Assembly: GCF_025753855.1 (NCBI RefSeq)
Contig: NZ_JAOWPT010000004.1
Location: 355,871 to 419,870, forward strand
Direction: 5' to 3'
Source: Mesorhizobium sp. ZC-5
GTDB lineage: Bacteria; Pseudomonadota; Alphaproteobacteria; Rhizobiales; Rhizobiaceae
Length of the DNA: 64,000 bases
Under the pieces are notes generated by a model that was not told where the DNA came from, ran no database searches, and saw nothing but the letters and a program-made list of their open reading frames with translations. Positions 40,793 to 50,171 of this stretch are shown here, in pieces; within the stretch, counting starts at the first letter, position 1; each line of letters opens with the position of its first letter. Made by a program: the position numbers and the translations under genes.

Positions 40793-42310
40793 TTACTTCA
40801 CGGAACCCGTGGCCTCGGGCTTGGCCCGCGCCGGGATCTGCGATGCATAGGACATGACGTGGTAGATCAGGTTCTGCTCGACCACGCCGCGGAAGAGATG
40901 CGCCCACGGGCCGGCCGCGAAGATCGCCACGTCGTCGCCGGCATGGGTTTCGCTCTCGCCGAGCGGCACCAGCGCCTGCTGCAGATAGTCGATGTCGGTG
41001 GTGTCGACGTCCTTCAGGTCGGCGCGCGGCTCGTCCAGCTTGGCGCCCGGACCGTTGGCATAGGTCAGCGTGGTGTAGGCCTTCTTGTCTTCGCCTTCGC
41101 CGGCGATGCCGAGGATCGGATTGTTGCGCTTCGGATAGCCGTTGATGGTCAGCGTGTGGCTGTGGTCGGCGGTGAGGATGATCAGCGTTTCTTCCGGGTT
41201 GACCTTGTCGTAGGCGGCCTGCACCGCCTGCGCCACGGCAACCGTATCGACCAGCGCGCGAGCAGCGTTGCCGGCATGATGGGCGTGGTCGACGCGGCCG
41301 CCTTCCACCATCAGCACGAAGCCTTCGTCGTTCTTCGACAGGATGTCGATGGCCTTGGAGGTCATCTCGGCGATCGAAGGCTCGCTGCCCTTGTCCTTGG
41401 CGCGGTCGGCTTCGTACTGCATGTGCGAGCGCTCAAACAGGCCGAAGAGATGGCCGGTCGTGGCCGGGTCGACGGCATCGAACTCGGTCTTGTTCCAGAC
41501 ATAGGCGCCGTCATTGTACTTGGCTTTCCACTCGTCGACGAGGTTGCGGCCATCCTTGCGGGCGCCCATCTTGTCGGTCGCTTCGGGGTCGGCCACGGTC
41601 TCCGGCAGGAAGTTCGAGCGGCCGCCGCCGAGCACCACTTCAAAGCCGTTGCCGGCGCTCCAGTCGATCAGCTGCGCGGCGATGTCCTTGCAGCCGTTCT
41701 GCTTGGCTTCGTCGGAAAGGCTGGTGTCATTCTCCCAGTCGCGGCCTGCGACCTTGGCGTAGGTGGCAGCCGGCGTGGCGTGGGTGATGCGCGCCGTCGA
41801 GATGATGCCGGTCGAAAGCCCGGCACTTTCCGCCTGTTCGAAGATCGTGGTGACTTCGGCGCCCTTCTGGCTGGCGCAATTCTCCAGCGTCACCTTCTGC
41901 GACACGCCGATCGTTCCGTTGACCGACTTCACTCCCGTCATCATCGCGGTCGCGGTCGGCGCGGAATCGGCGACCTGGGCGTCATGCGTGTAGGTCTTGG
42001 AAAGCGCCACGTAAGGCAAAAGCTTCTCGAACGAGAGCGAATTGGATTCGCCGTCGACGCCGCGTTGCTGGCCTTCATAAATGCGGGCGGCGGTGATGGT
42101 CGGGATGCTGAGGCCGTCGACGACGAACAGGATCACATTCTTGGCGCGGCCGGTATTTGGCTGCTCCGCCAGCTTCGAGAAAAGCTCCTGCTGTGCCGAC
42201 AGGAAATAGCTGTCGGTCGCCTGCGGCAGCGGCGCCTGCTGCGCAAATGCCGCCTGCGTGACCAGCGCGACCGCGGCGCCGCTCAAGAATATCGTCGTCA
42301 ATCTTTTCAT
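40793..42310 (-). CDS. phoA: Alkaline phosphatase (PhoA family)
   Basis: This 505-residue periplasmic enzyme has a Sec signal (residues 1-23). Motif NVILFVVDGLSIPT has the metal Asp65, VADSAPTATAMMTG the phosphorylated Ser116, and ITHATPAATYAKV, FVLMVEGGRVDHAHHAGN and LTADHSHTL the remaining Zn/Mg ligands. It releases phosphate from monoesters. No Pho box was identified. It lies 69 bp upstream of the PCuAC-like gene on the same strand and may head the operon, which would connect a metalloenzyme with a metal-handling set. Confidence 0.93.
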   Translation of the reverse strand: MKRLTTIFLSGAAVALVTQAAFAQQAPLPQATDSYFLSAQQELFSKLAEQPNTGRAKNVILFVVDGLSIPTITAARIYEGQQRGVDGESNSLSFEKLLPYVALSKTYTHDAQVADSAPTATAMMTGVKSVNGTIGVSQKVTLENCASQKGAEVTTIFEQAESAGLSTGIISTARITHATPAATYAKVAGRDWENDTSLSDEAKQNGCKDIAAQLIDWSAGNGFEVVLGGGRSNFLPETVADPEATDKMGARKDGRNLVDEWKAKYNDGAYVWNKTEFDAVDPATTGHLFGLFERSHMQYEADRAKDKGSEPSIAEMTSKAIDILSKNDEGFVLMVEGGRVDHAHHAGNAARALVDTVAVAQAVQAAYDKVNPEETLIILTADHSHTLTINGYPKRNNPILGIAGEGEDKKAYTTLTYANGPGAKLDEPRADLKDVDTTDIDYLQQALVPLGESETHAGDDVAIFAAGPWAHLFRGVVEQNLIYHVMSYASQIPARAKPEATGSVK

Positions 42311-42429
42311 GAGATCATCCCCATACGAAACGGAACCGAGCGCGAAGGGTCCTCCGCGCCTCGGCCGATTGTTAGCCGCTCCAAATGACAGTGATGTGTA
42401 AGCCGGGGCGGCTCTCGCGTCGAACTTTA

Positions 42430-42963
42430 TCAGCGCGGCCCGATGACCTCCATGAAGCGGATGCGGTTGCCGAAAGGATCGATGATGGCTGTTTCCAGCC
42501 GGCCGTCCTCATCCTCGATGCCGGGCTTCATGTAGCGGTAGTTTTTCCCGATCAGTTCCTTCTGGAATGCCCTGATGCCGGTCATGTAGACGACCATGTT
42601 GCCGCCGGGGCTGGCGTCGCCGGCATGTTCGGTCAGGTGCAGCCGGAGTCCGCCGCGCGATACCTGCGTGTAGAGCGGGAAATTGTCGCCGTAGCGGTGC
42701 TCCCAGTCGACCTTGAAGCCGAGGAAGCCCAGATAGAATTCGTGCGCCTTGGCGACGTCGAAGATGCGCACCATCGGCACCGCCTGCTCGAAGACGATGC
42801 CGTCCTCATTCGCCCCGGCACCCGCATCGCCACCCTCGCCGATCCTGGCGGAAAGTATATTCCAGGTGGCAACACCGAACTGCTTCGCCACGATTTCCAG
42901 CGCCTCGCTGTGCGGGATATCCACATCCTTCGCGGCCAGCGCCTCGCGCATGGCTTTCGCCAT
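42430..42963 (-). CDS. Glyoxalase-superfamily VOC protein
   Basis: This 177-residue protein has an N-terminal helical region (AKAMREALAAKDVDIPHSEALEIVAKQFGVATWNILSA) typical of glyoxalase-related bleomycin-resistance-like proteins of rhizobia, followed by one VOC module (VPMVRIFDVAKAHEFYLGFLGFKVDWEHRYG, then LRLHLTEHAGDASPGGNMVVY and IIDPFGNRIRFMEV). It may bind or modify a toxic small molecule. ATG 42963 has AAGGA at good spacing; ATG 42969 is the alternative. Confidence 0.85.
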   Translation of the reverse strand: MAKAMREALAAKDVDIPHSEALEIVAKQFGVATWNILSARIGEGGDAGAGANEDGIVFEQAVPMVRIFDVAKAHEFYLGFLGFKVDWEHRYGDNFPLYTQVSRGGLRLHLTEHAGDASPGGNMVVYMTGIRAFQKELIGKNYRYMKPGIEDEDGRLETAIIDPFGNRIRFMEVIGPR

Positions 42964-43246
42964 TGGCATCCTTGAATGTACGCATATTGATTCCGATCCT
43001 TCTGGTGCGGCGAAGAATGTCGATCAGTGCCCGCATTGCTGATGCCTTCGCCGGCCAAAAGAGACCAGGTGGAAGGAAAATCCGCCGCATTCGCCATGCC
43101 CTTGCGGGCGCGGACTGCCGGCTGCGTCGATGCCGTTCATCGAACGCTAGCGGGCTCCGCTTTCGGCGTCAAGAAACCGGCATCGAGCGATCGCCGAACG
43201 TCCAAACAGCGCCCGGCAACCGGCATCACCCGAATATCAACGCCAC

Positions 43247-45565
43247 CTATTTCGGCAGCGTATAGGCCAGCACATAGTCTCCCGGCCTGGTGCCGACCGA
43301 GCCATGGCCGCCCGCCACCATGACGACGAACTGCCGTCCGTCGGCGACGGTATAAGTCATCGGCGTCGACTGGCCGCCGGCCGGCAGCCGCGCCTGCCAG
43401 AGCTGTTCGCCGGTGGTGAGATCGTAGGCGCGCAGGAAATCGTCGACGGCGGCACCGAGGAAAGCGACGCCGCCGGCGGTGATCATCGGTCCGCCGATCC
43501 CCGGCACGCCGACCTTGAACGGCAGCGGCAGCGGGGTCATGTCGCGCACCGTGCCGTTGCGATGCTTGTAGGCGATCTTGCCGGTCCTGAGGTCGGCGCC
43601 GGCCACGTAGCCCCATGGCGGCGCCTGGCAGGGAATGCCGAGCGGCGACAGGAACGGTCCCATGATCACCGCATAGGGCGCGCCCTCGTTGAGGTTGAGC
43701 CCCTGTTCGCTGCCCCTGCGCTCGCCCTGCGGCGGCACCTCGGCACGCGGCACCAGCTGCGATTTGAAGGCAAGATAGGTCGGCATGCCGAACATCACCT
43801 GCCTGACCGGGTCGACGGCGACGCCCCCCCAGTTGAACGTCCCGAAATTGCCGGGATAGACCAGCGTGCCTTGCACCGACGGCGGCGTGTAGCGGCCCTC
43901 GTAGCGCAGCGAATGGAATTCGATGCGGCAGGCGAGTTGGTCGAACAGCGTGATGCCCCACATGTCGGCGCCGGTCAGCGGCTCCGGCATGAAGGTAAGG
44001 TCCGAGACAGGCTGCGTCGGCGCGGTGAAATCCTCGGCGATGGCGCCGGTCGGGGCCGGTACCTCGCTCACCGGGATGATCGGCTCGCCGGTGCGGCGGT
44101 CGAGCACGTAGATGTCGCCCTGCTTGGTCGGCCCGACCAGCGCCGGCACGACCCCGTTAGGCGTGGTGATGTCGATCAGGCTCGGCTGCGCGGGCACGTC
44201 CATGTCCCACAAATCGTGATGCACGGTCTGGCGCGCCCAGCGCACCTGCCCGGTGTTGAGGTCGAGCGCGGTGATCGAGGAAGAGAAGCGTTCGACCGCC
44301 TCGCTGCGCCCCATGCCGAGCTGGTCTGGGGTCTGGTTGCCGAGCGGCAGGTAGACCAACCCGAGTGCCTCGTCGGCGCTCGCCGTCGACCACATGTTGG
44401 GCGAGTTCTGCGTGTATTCTTGACCCGCCGGCAGCGGCGCCGTCTCCTCCGGATTGCCCGAATCCCAGTTCCACACCAGCGTCCCGGTCTCGGCGTCAAA
44501 TGCGCGGATGACGCCGGACGGTTCATCGATCGAATAGTTGTCGTTGACGGCGCCGCCGACGATGATCTTGCCGCCGGCGATCAATGGCGCCGAGGTCGAA
44601 TAATAATATCCTGCCTTCGGATAGGGCATGTTGGTGAGCAGGTTCAATGTGCCGGCCTCGGCGAAGCTCGGGCAGACCTGGCCGGTTGCCGCATCGAGGG
44701 CGATCAGCCTTGCGTCCGAGGTCGGCAGGTAGACGCGTTCGGCGCATGGCTGCCCGGTTGGCGTTGCCGTGCTGCGGTAATAGGAAACGCCGCGGCATGT
44801 CTGGTGCTGCCGGTCGCTCTCCATTCCCGCCTGCGGATCGTAGCGCCATTTCTCCGCGCCCGTCGCCGCGTCGATGGCGATAGCGAGATTGTGCGGCGTG
44901 CAGATGTAGAGCGTGTCGCCGATCTTCAGCGGCGTCACCTGATAGGTCGTCTCGGTGACGTCGTCCGGCCGGCGCACGTCGCCGGTGCGGTAGGTCCAGG
45001 CGAGTTCCAGTTGCCCGACATTTTCCGTGGTGATCTGGTCGAGTGGCGAATAGCGCTGGCCGAACTGCGTGCGGCCGTAATACTGCCATTCCCCGTCCGG
45101 CATGTCGGTCGTCCCGAGGTTTGGCTCCGCCGCTACCCTTTCCGTCGGCAGTTGCCCGGCGAGGCCAAGCGGATCGACCGAGATGGCATAGCCGGCGACG
45201 ACAAGCGCCGCCGCGACCGACAGCGCCAGTCCGGCCGCCGCCACGCCGGCGCCACGCAGCTTGCGGCGTACCCACGGCGTCAGCAGCCACAGCGCGCCGA
45301 GCACGACAACGCCGCCGCGCGTGCCGAGTTGCCACCAGTCGAAGCCGACCTCCCAGACCGCCCAGGCCAGGGTGCCGATAAGCAGCAGCGCATAGACCCA
45401 CAGCGCCTCGGCCTGGCGGCGATGAAGGAGAAGCGCCGCCAGCAGGAAGCCGATGCCGCCGGCGAGATAATACCAGCTGCCGCCGAGCGCGATCAGCCAG
45501 GCGCCGCCGCCGGCGAGGAACAGTCCGAATGCCAGAAAGATGAGCGTGGTGAGAGCGATGGCCAA
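43247..45565 (-). CDS. gcd: Membrane-bound PQQ-dependent glucose dehydrogenase
   Basis: This roughly 772-residue quinoprotein oxidises glucose to gluconate in the periplasm and passes electrons to ubiquinone. The first 140 residues hold five membrane helices. The beta-propeller follows, with GEWQYYGRTQFGQRYSPLDQI, DAATGAEKWRYDPQ, the PQQ-binding region QTCRGVSYY, WDMDVPAQPSLID and AGGVAFLGAAVDDFLRAYDLTTG. I start at TTG 45565, where AGGAGA sits 6 nt upstream (giving MAIALTTLIFLAFG). A longer frame to 45694 has no family match. No pqq biosynthesis genes occur in the window. Confidence 0.92.
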   Translation of the reverse strand: MAIALTTLIFLAFGLFLAGGGAWLIALGGSWYYLAGGIGFLLAALLLHRRQAEALWVYALLLIGTLAWAVWEVGFDWWQLGTRGGVVVLGALWLLTPWVRRKLRGAGVAAAGLALSVAAALVVAGYAISVDPLGLAGQLPTERVAAEPNLGTTDMPDGEWQYYGRTQFGQRYSPLDQITTENVGQLELAWTYRTGDVRRPDDVTETTYQVTPLKIGDTLYICTPHNLAIAIDAATGAEKWRYDPQAGMESDRQHQTCRGVSYYRSTATPTGQPCAERVYLPTSDARLIALDAATGQVCPSFAEAGTLNLLTNMPYPKAGYYYSTSAPLIAGGKIIVGGAVNDNYSIDEPSGVIRAFDAETGTLVWNWDSGNPEETAPLPAGQEYTQNSPNMWSTASADEALGLVYLPLGNQTPDQLGMGRSEAVERFSSSITALDLNTGQVRWARQTVHHDLWDMDVPAQPSLIDITTPNGVVPALVGPTKQGDIYVLDRRTGEPIIPVSEVPAPTGAIAEDFTAPTQPVSDLTFMPEPLTGADMWGITLFDQLACRIEFHSLRYEGRYTPPSVQGTLVYPGNFGTFNWGGVAVDPVRQVMFGMPTYLAFKSQLVPRAEVPPQGERRGSEQGLNLNEGAPYAVIMGPFLSPLGIPCQAPPWGYVAGADLRTGKIAYKHRNGTVRDMTPLPLPFKVGVPGIGGPMITAGGVAFLGAAVDDFLRAYDLTTGEQLWQARLPAGGQSTPMTYTVADGRQFVVMVAGGHGSVGTRPGDYVLAYTLPK

Positions 45566-45737
45566 GGGTCTTCTCCTGGGTAGCACCGCCCGGAAGCGAT
45601 GATGATCCGAATCGAACGTTCGGAGGCCCGCCCGTTCCACAACCCGCCCGCCGACCGCCAGCTTCCAACCATCTGGCGGCTCTGTCATCGGCAACGCTAG
45701 TCAAGGCCGCGGAAAGCGTCAAGAAACGATGGCTTGC

Positions 45738-47075
45738 CTAAAAAATCACGAAATCGTCCGCGGTAAGCCATGTGCAGTTGCCCACCGTCGCGAATTTCAC
45801 CGCGTCCACGCCGCCGGCACCGTCCGCGTCGTACAGCAGATCGCCCTTGTTGTAGATGATACGGTCGCTTTCGTCGCGAGCGGTCTTGCCGATGACGAAA
45901 TCCTCGGCCGCGAGCACGCCTGCCACCAGTCCCGAAAATACGGAACTATCCAGTTTGATGACATCTTCGGCCTGATGGAAATCGACGATATCGTCATAGT
46001 TGGCGCGGCCCGGCGCCACGTCGAAGACGAATGTGTCATCGCCCTCGCCGCCAAACAGCGTGTCGCGGCCAAGGCCACCGGAAATCTGGTCATCGCCCGC
46101 GCCACCGCGCAGCAGGTCCTTGCCGGCGCCGCCGTCGAGGGAATCGCCAAACTGGCTGCCGGTGATACGGTCGTTGCCGCCCATCGCCGCCACCAGCACC
46201 GCGTGATCGTAGGATTGATAGCTGACGGTGTCCTTGGCGTCGGTCAGCGTGATCGATTGGGGTGGCGGAACCACGGTGATGGTGATGGTCGCCAGATTGC
46301 TGTTGCCCTGGCCGTCGGTCGCGTAAACCGTAAAGGTGTCGGTGCCTGTAAAGCCGGCCTCGGGGGCATAGTCAAACAGGTTTCCGTTCAGATATGCCCC
46401 GTGATAGTGCAGACTGTCGAAATAACGGCCCTGATGGAACGGGTAGTGGCCCTCTTCAAATTTCGTCTCCTGTGCCAGCGCGCCATGGTCCGGCGCGTCC
46501 ACGACGATGAAGCTCAGCAGATCGTAGTCGAGATCCGCCGCGCTGAACTTGATGTCGTCGAGCGATTGCCCCGGCGCCAGCGTGAAGTTCAGGTTGACGA
46601 CTGTGGGCACGTGGTTGACGAAGCTGTCGGGTTGAAGCTCCCCGTCCTCCAGGATGATTTCATGCTGGCCGTACTGGGTGTTTTCGCCGCCGAAATATTC
46701 GTTGGCGCCTAGCCATCTCACCGTGATGTCGTCGGGGCTTTCGGCCGTAACCGAGATGATTTCGGTCGAGAGATAGGCGGCCTGATCCGCCAACGTCCGG
46801 ATATAATTGCCCTGGTTGTCGAAAACCATGGTTTCCACCGTCGTGAATATCTCGGTTCTGCCGTCATTGGTGAACGTGGTGACGGTGAAGAAGCCGTCGA
46901 ACACGTCAACCGAAGCCAGGTCGACCGAACCAAAGGGAAAATCCGTCCGGGCTCCCGTTGGCCCGATCACGTCGCCGTCGGTTTCGGTGATGCTGAACAG
47001 GACCGCGTCAGGGCTCTGGTTCTCCGTGTCTTCCCATACCGTGAGCTCACTACCGTTGCTTAAGGTCGGCATCAT
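45738..47075 (-). CDS. RTX (hemolysin-type calcium-binding) secreted protein
   Basis: This 445-residue acidic protein lacks a Sec signal, as type I secreted proteins do. An N-terminal beta-rich region (1-200) and a cadherin-like segment (about 200-290: GTDTFTVYATDGQGNSNLATITITVVPPP) precede RTX nonapeptides between about 310 and 360, such as GGAGKDLLRGGAGDDQI and GGEGDDTFVF. The C-terminus, DAVKFATVGNCTWLTADDFVIF, fits the usual secretion end. ATG 47075 follows AAGGAAGAAA. No type I secretion genes are in the window. Confidence 0.85.
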   Translation of the reverse strand: MMPTLSNGSELTVWEDTENQSPDAVLFSITETDGDVIGPTGARTDFPFGSVDLASVDVFDGFFTVTTFTNDGRTEIFTTVETMVFDNQGNYIRTLADQAAYLSTEIISVTAESPDDITVRWLGANEYFGGENTQYGQHEIILEDGELQPDSFVNHVPTVVNLNFTLAPGQSLDDIKFSAADLDYDLLSFIVVDAPDHGALAQETKFEEGHYPFHQGRYFDSLHYHGAYLNGNLFDYAPEAGFTGTDTFTVYATDGQGNSNLATITITVVPPPQSITLTDAKDTVSYQSYDHAVLVAAMGGNDRITGSQFGDSLDGGAGKDLLRGGAGDDQISGGLGRDTLFGGEGDDTFVFDVAPGRANYDDIVDFHQAEDVIKLDSSVFSGLVAGVLAAEDFVIGKTARDESDRIIYNKGDLLYDADGAGGVDAVKFATVGNCTWLTADDFVIF

Positions 47076-47313
47076 TTTCTTCCTTGGTTGGGGCGGGAAC
47101 CCAGCGCTGATATCCCTCAGAGGCACATGAGTGAATAATTACAGCCATCATACTACACTGTGATGAAGTTCGGGAACCGGGACGTTTCTTCCGGCCGGCC
47201 GGAATTGCGGCGGCGGGCCCGCTTGCATCTCCGAAACGTCGCCCGGTTCTTTCCGGCACAAAACGGCAACGTTTGCTGGCCTTTCCGCCCCGAATCACTA
47301 CATTCGAGGTCTG

Positions 47314-50160
47314 ATGTCAGGTTTTCCGGACGACATGCCGTTTTTCGACGAGGACGTTCCGCCCCCGTCGCGCCAGCCCGCGCCCGCTCCGTCGGGCGGC
47401 GGCATCGCCGCGCGCGCCATGGCCGCCCGCCAGGGCGGCGCGCCGGACTATCTGAAGGGCCTTAACCCGGAACAGCGGCTCGCCGTCGAGACCACCGAGG
47501 GCCCGGTGCTGGTCCTGGCCGGCGCCGGCACCGGCAAGACGCGCGTGCTCACCACCCGCATTGCCCATATCCTGGCCACCGGAAAGGCCTTCCCGTCGCA
47601 GATCCTCGCCGTCACCTTCACCAACAAGGCGGCGCGGGAAATGAAGCAGAGGGTCGGCTTCCTCGTCGGCGAGGCGGTCGAGGGCATGCCGTGGCTCGGC
47701 ACATTCCACTCGATCGGCGTCAAGCTGTTGCGCCGCCACGCCGAACTCGCCGGGCTGAAATCCGGCTTCACCATCCTCGACACCGACGACGTCATCCGCC
47801 TCATCAAGCAGCTCATCCAGGCCGAGGGGCTGGACGACAAGCGCTGGGCGCCGCGCACCTTCGCCATGATGATCGACGGCTGGAAGAACAAGGGCCTTGG
47901 CCCCGCCGAAATCCCCGAGGGCGACGCCCGCTCCTTCGCCAACGGCAAGGGCCGCCAGCTCTACCAGGCCTACCAGGACCGCCTGCTGACGCTGAACGCC
48001 TGCGACTTCGGCGACCTGCTCTGCCACCCCATCCGCATCTTCCGCCAGCACCACGACGTGCTCGCCGAATACCACCGCAAGTTCAAATACATCCTGGTCG
48101 ACGAGTACCAGGACACCAACACCGCGCAGTACATGTGGCTGCGCTTGCTGGCGCAAAGGCCGAAAGCTACTGCCTTTACCTCCCCCTTGAGGGGAGGTCG
48201 CGCCGAAGGCGCGGGTGGGGGTAATCTTGCGGCTGACGCCGATACCCCCACCCCGTCGCTGCGCGACGACCCTCCCCTCAAGGGGGAGGGTGACTGGCGC
48301 TCTTCGGCCGAAGGCCGCAAGCCCGACCGGGCGTCGGGCGCCCCCGCGGAGGCCAGCGAGCGTAGCGAGCGAGCGGCCGCGAGCGAAAACAAATCGCAGC
48401 AAATAAATATTTGCTGCGTCGGCGACGACGACCAGTCGATCTACGGCTGGCGCGGCGCCGAGGTCGACAACATCCTGCGCTTCGACAAGGATTTTCCGGG
48501 CGCCACCATCATCCGGCTGGAGCGCAACTACCGCTCCACCGCGCATATCCTCGGCACCGCCTCGCATCTCATCGCCCACAATGAGGGCCGTTTCGGCAAG
48601 ACGCTGTTCACCGAGCAGGACGCCGAGGACGACGGCAAGGTCAATGTCCACGCCGCCTGGGACTCGGAAGAGGAAGCCCGCGCCGTCGGCGAGGAGATCG
48701 AGCGCTACCAGCGCAACGGCCACAAGCTCAACGACATGGCGATCCTGGTCCGCGCTTCCTTCCAGATGCGCGAGTTCGAGGACCGCTTCGTCACGCTTGG
48801 CCTCAACTACCGCGTCATCGGCGGCCCGCGTTTCTACGAGCGCCTCGAGATCCGCGACGCGCTGGCCTTCTTCCGCGTGGTCGCGCAAGGGGCCGACGAC
48901 CTCGCCTTCGAGCGCATCGTCAACGTGCCGAAGCGCGGGCTGGGCGAAGCCACCATCCGCCAGATCCACGACACGGCGCGCGCGCTGCGCATCCCGATGC
49001 TGGAAGCCGCCGCCAACCTCGCCGAGTCGGACGAACTGAAGCCCAAGCCGCGCGCAGCGCTGCGCCAGGTCGCCGCCAATTTCGAGCGCTGGCAGAAGGC
49101 GCTGGAAACCACCCCGCACACCGAGCTCGCCGAGATCATCCTGGAGGAGAGCGGCTACACCGAGATGTGGAAGAACGACCGCTCGGCCGAGGCGCCGGGC
49201 CGGCTGGAGAACCTGAAGGAGCTGATCCGCTCCATGGAGGAATACGAGAGTCTGCGCTCCTTCCTCGAGCATGTGGCGCTGGTCATGGACGCCGAGCAGA
49301 ATGCCGAGCTCGACGCCGTCAACATCATGACGCTCCACTCGGCCAAGGGCCTCGAATTCGAGACCGTCTTCCTGCCCGGCTGGGAGGAAGGCCTGTTCCC
49401 GCACCAGCGCGCGCTCGACGAAGGCGGCCGCTCCGGCCTCGAGGAAGAGCGCCGCCTCGCCTATGTCGGCGTCACCCGCGCCAAGAAGAATCTGCACATC
49501 TGGTTCGTCTCCAACCGCCGCATCCACGGCCTCTGGCAGTCGACCATCCCCTCGCGCTTCCTCGACGAGCTGCCGGAAGCCCATGTCGAGGTGCAGGAAG
49601 GCGGCAATTCCTACGGCGGCTACGGCAATTCTTATGGCGGCGGCCGCGGCGGCTTCGGCGCAGGCCGACAAAACCCCTACGGCGCCTCGCGCTTCGACAA
49701 TCTCGACACCCCGTCGGGCGGCTATTCCGCGCGCGGCGACCAGGCCTCCTCTCCCCGTCGGGGAGAGGGTGGTTCGCGCAGCGAACCGGGTAAGGGGGGC
49801 CGCTCGTTCTCAAACACCTATGCGACGCCTGGCTGGCAACGCGCTCAAGCGAACCGCACCGAGGCGACCGACCGCAACTGGGGCACCCGCTCCGGCCACG
49901 CGGTGGAGCGCATCGGCTATGGCGAGACGGACTCCGGCTACGGCGCCGGCCGCGGCTCGGTCAAGGGCCGCACCATCGACGGCGAACTGGTCGCCAAATC
50001 CGTCTCCACCGAGCCCTCCCCCTTCAACATCGGCGACCGCGTCTTCCACCAGAAATTCGGCAACGGCAACATCGCCGCCATCGACGGCAACAAACTCACC
50101 ATCGACTTCGACAAGGCCGGCCAGAAGAAGGTGCTGGACGGGTTTGTGACGGGGGTTTGA
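47314..50160 (+). CDS. uvrD: UvrD/PcrA-type DNA helicase with repeat-derived insertions
   Basis: This superfamily 1A helicase (948 aa) acts in nucleotide excision and mismatch repair. Walker A is GAGTGKT (70-76), motif II VDEYQDTN, motif III GDDDQSIYGWRGA, motif IV LERNYRS, motif V TLHSAKGLEFETVFLPG and motif VI YVGVTRAKKNL. It is longer than usual because about 80 residues (roughly 284-362) of palindromic-repeat origin interrupt the segment between motif II and motif III: after LRLLAQ the text becomes TSPLRGG...PPLKGEG... and resumes at NICCVGDDDQ. A second repeat (SSPRRGEGGSRSEPGKGG, about 812-830) lies in the C-terminal tail. The frame is open throughout. The tail ends with the usual DRVFHQKFGNGNI domain. 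Confidence 0.95.
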   Translation: MSGFPDDMPFFDEDVPPPSRQPAPAPSGGGIAARAMAARQGGAPDYLKGLNPEQRLAVETTEGPVLVLAGAGTGKTRVLTTRIAHILATGKAFPSQILAVTFTNKAAREMKQRVGFLVGEAVEGMPWLGTFHSIGVKLLRRHAELAGLKSGFTILDTDDVIRLIKQLIQAEGLDDKRWAPRTFAMMIDGWKNKGLGPAEIPEGDARSFANGKGRQLYQAYQDRLLTLNACDFGDLLCHPIRIFRQHHDVLAEYHRKFKYILVDEYQDTNTAQYMWLRLLAQRPKATAFTSPLRGGRAEGAGGGNLAADADTPTPSLRDDPPLKGEGDWRSSAEGRKPDRASGAPAEASERSERAAASENKSQQINICCVGDDDQSIYGWRGAEVDNILRFDKDFPGATIIRLERNYRSTAHILGTASHLIAHNEGRFGKTLFTEQDAEDDGKVNVHAAWDSEEEARAVGEEIERYQRNGHKLNDMAILVRASFQMREFEDRFVTLGLNYRVIGGPRFYERLEIRDALAFFRVVAQGADDLAFERIVNVPKRGLGEATIRQIHDTARALRIPMLEAAANLAESDELKPKPRAALRQVAANFERWQKALETTPHTELAEIILEESGYTEMWKNDRSAEAPGRLENLKELIRSMEEYESLRSFLEHVALVMDAEQNAELDAVNIMTLHSAKGLEFETVFLPGWEEGLFPHQRALDEGGRSGLEEERRLAYVGVTRAKKNLHIWFVSNRRIHGLWQSTIPSRFLDELPEAHVEVQEGGNSYGGYGNSYGGGRGGFGAGRQNPYGASRFDNLDTPSGGYSARGDQASSPRRGEGGSRSEPGKGGRSFSNTYATPGWQRAQANRTEATDRNWGTRSGHAVERIGYGETDSGYGAGRGSVKGRTIDGELVAKSVSTEPSPFNIGDRVFHQKFGNGNIAAIDGNKLTIDFDKAGQKKVLDGFVTGV
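48179..48290. repeat. Inverted pair of palindromic repeats inside uvrD
   Basis: The left unit CCTCCCCCTTGAGGGGAGG, a short hairpin (TCGCGCC/GGCGCG) and GGTGGGGGTA is mirrored by a right unit TACCCCCACC, a hairpin, and CCTCCCCTCAAGGGGGAGG. The pair is read in frame within the helicase as TSPLRGG... and ...DPPLKGEGD. The transcript can fold into one large stem. Confidence 0.9.
49749..49798. repeat. Palindromic repeat in the uvrD C-terminal region
   Basis: CTCTCCCCGTCGGGGAGAG, then GGTGGTTCGCGCAGCGAACC and GGGTAAGGGGG. Variant of a Rhizobiales repeat, also in an open frame within uvrD. Confidence 0.8.
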
Positions 50161-50171
50161 GAATTTCTCCG

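Noticed and set aside
43304..45583. Open frame of 759 codons opposite gcd
   Set aside because: Arg/His-rich antisense shadow. The gcd frame has family motifs along its whole length.
47317..49671. Open frame of 784 codons opposite uvrD
   Set aside because: Antisense shadow of a helicase gene with a clear motif series; no independent evidence.
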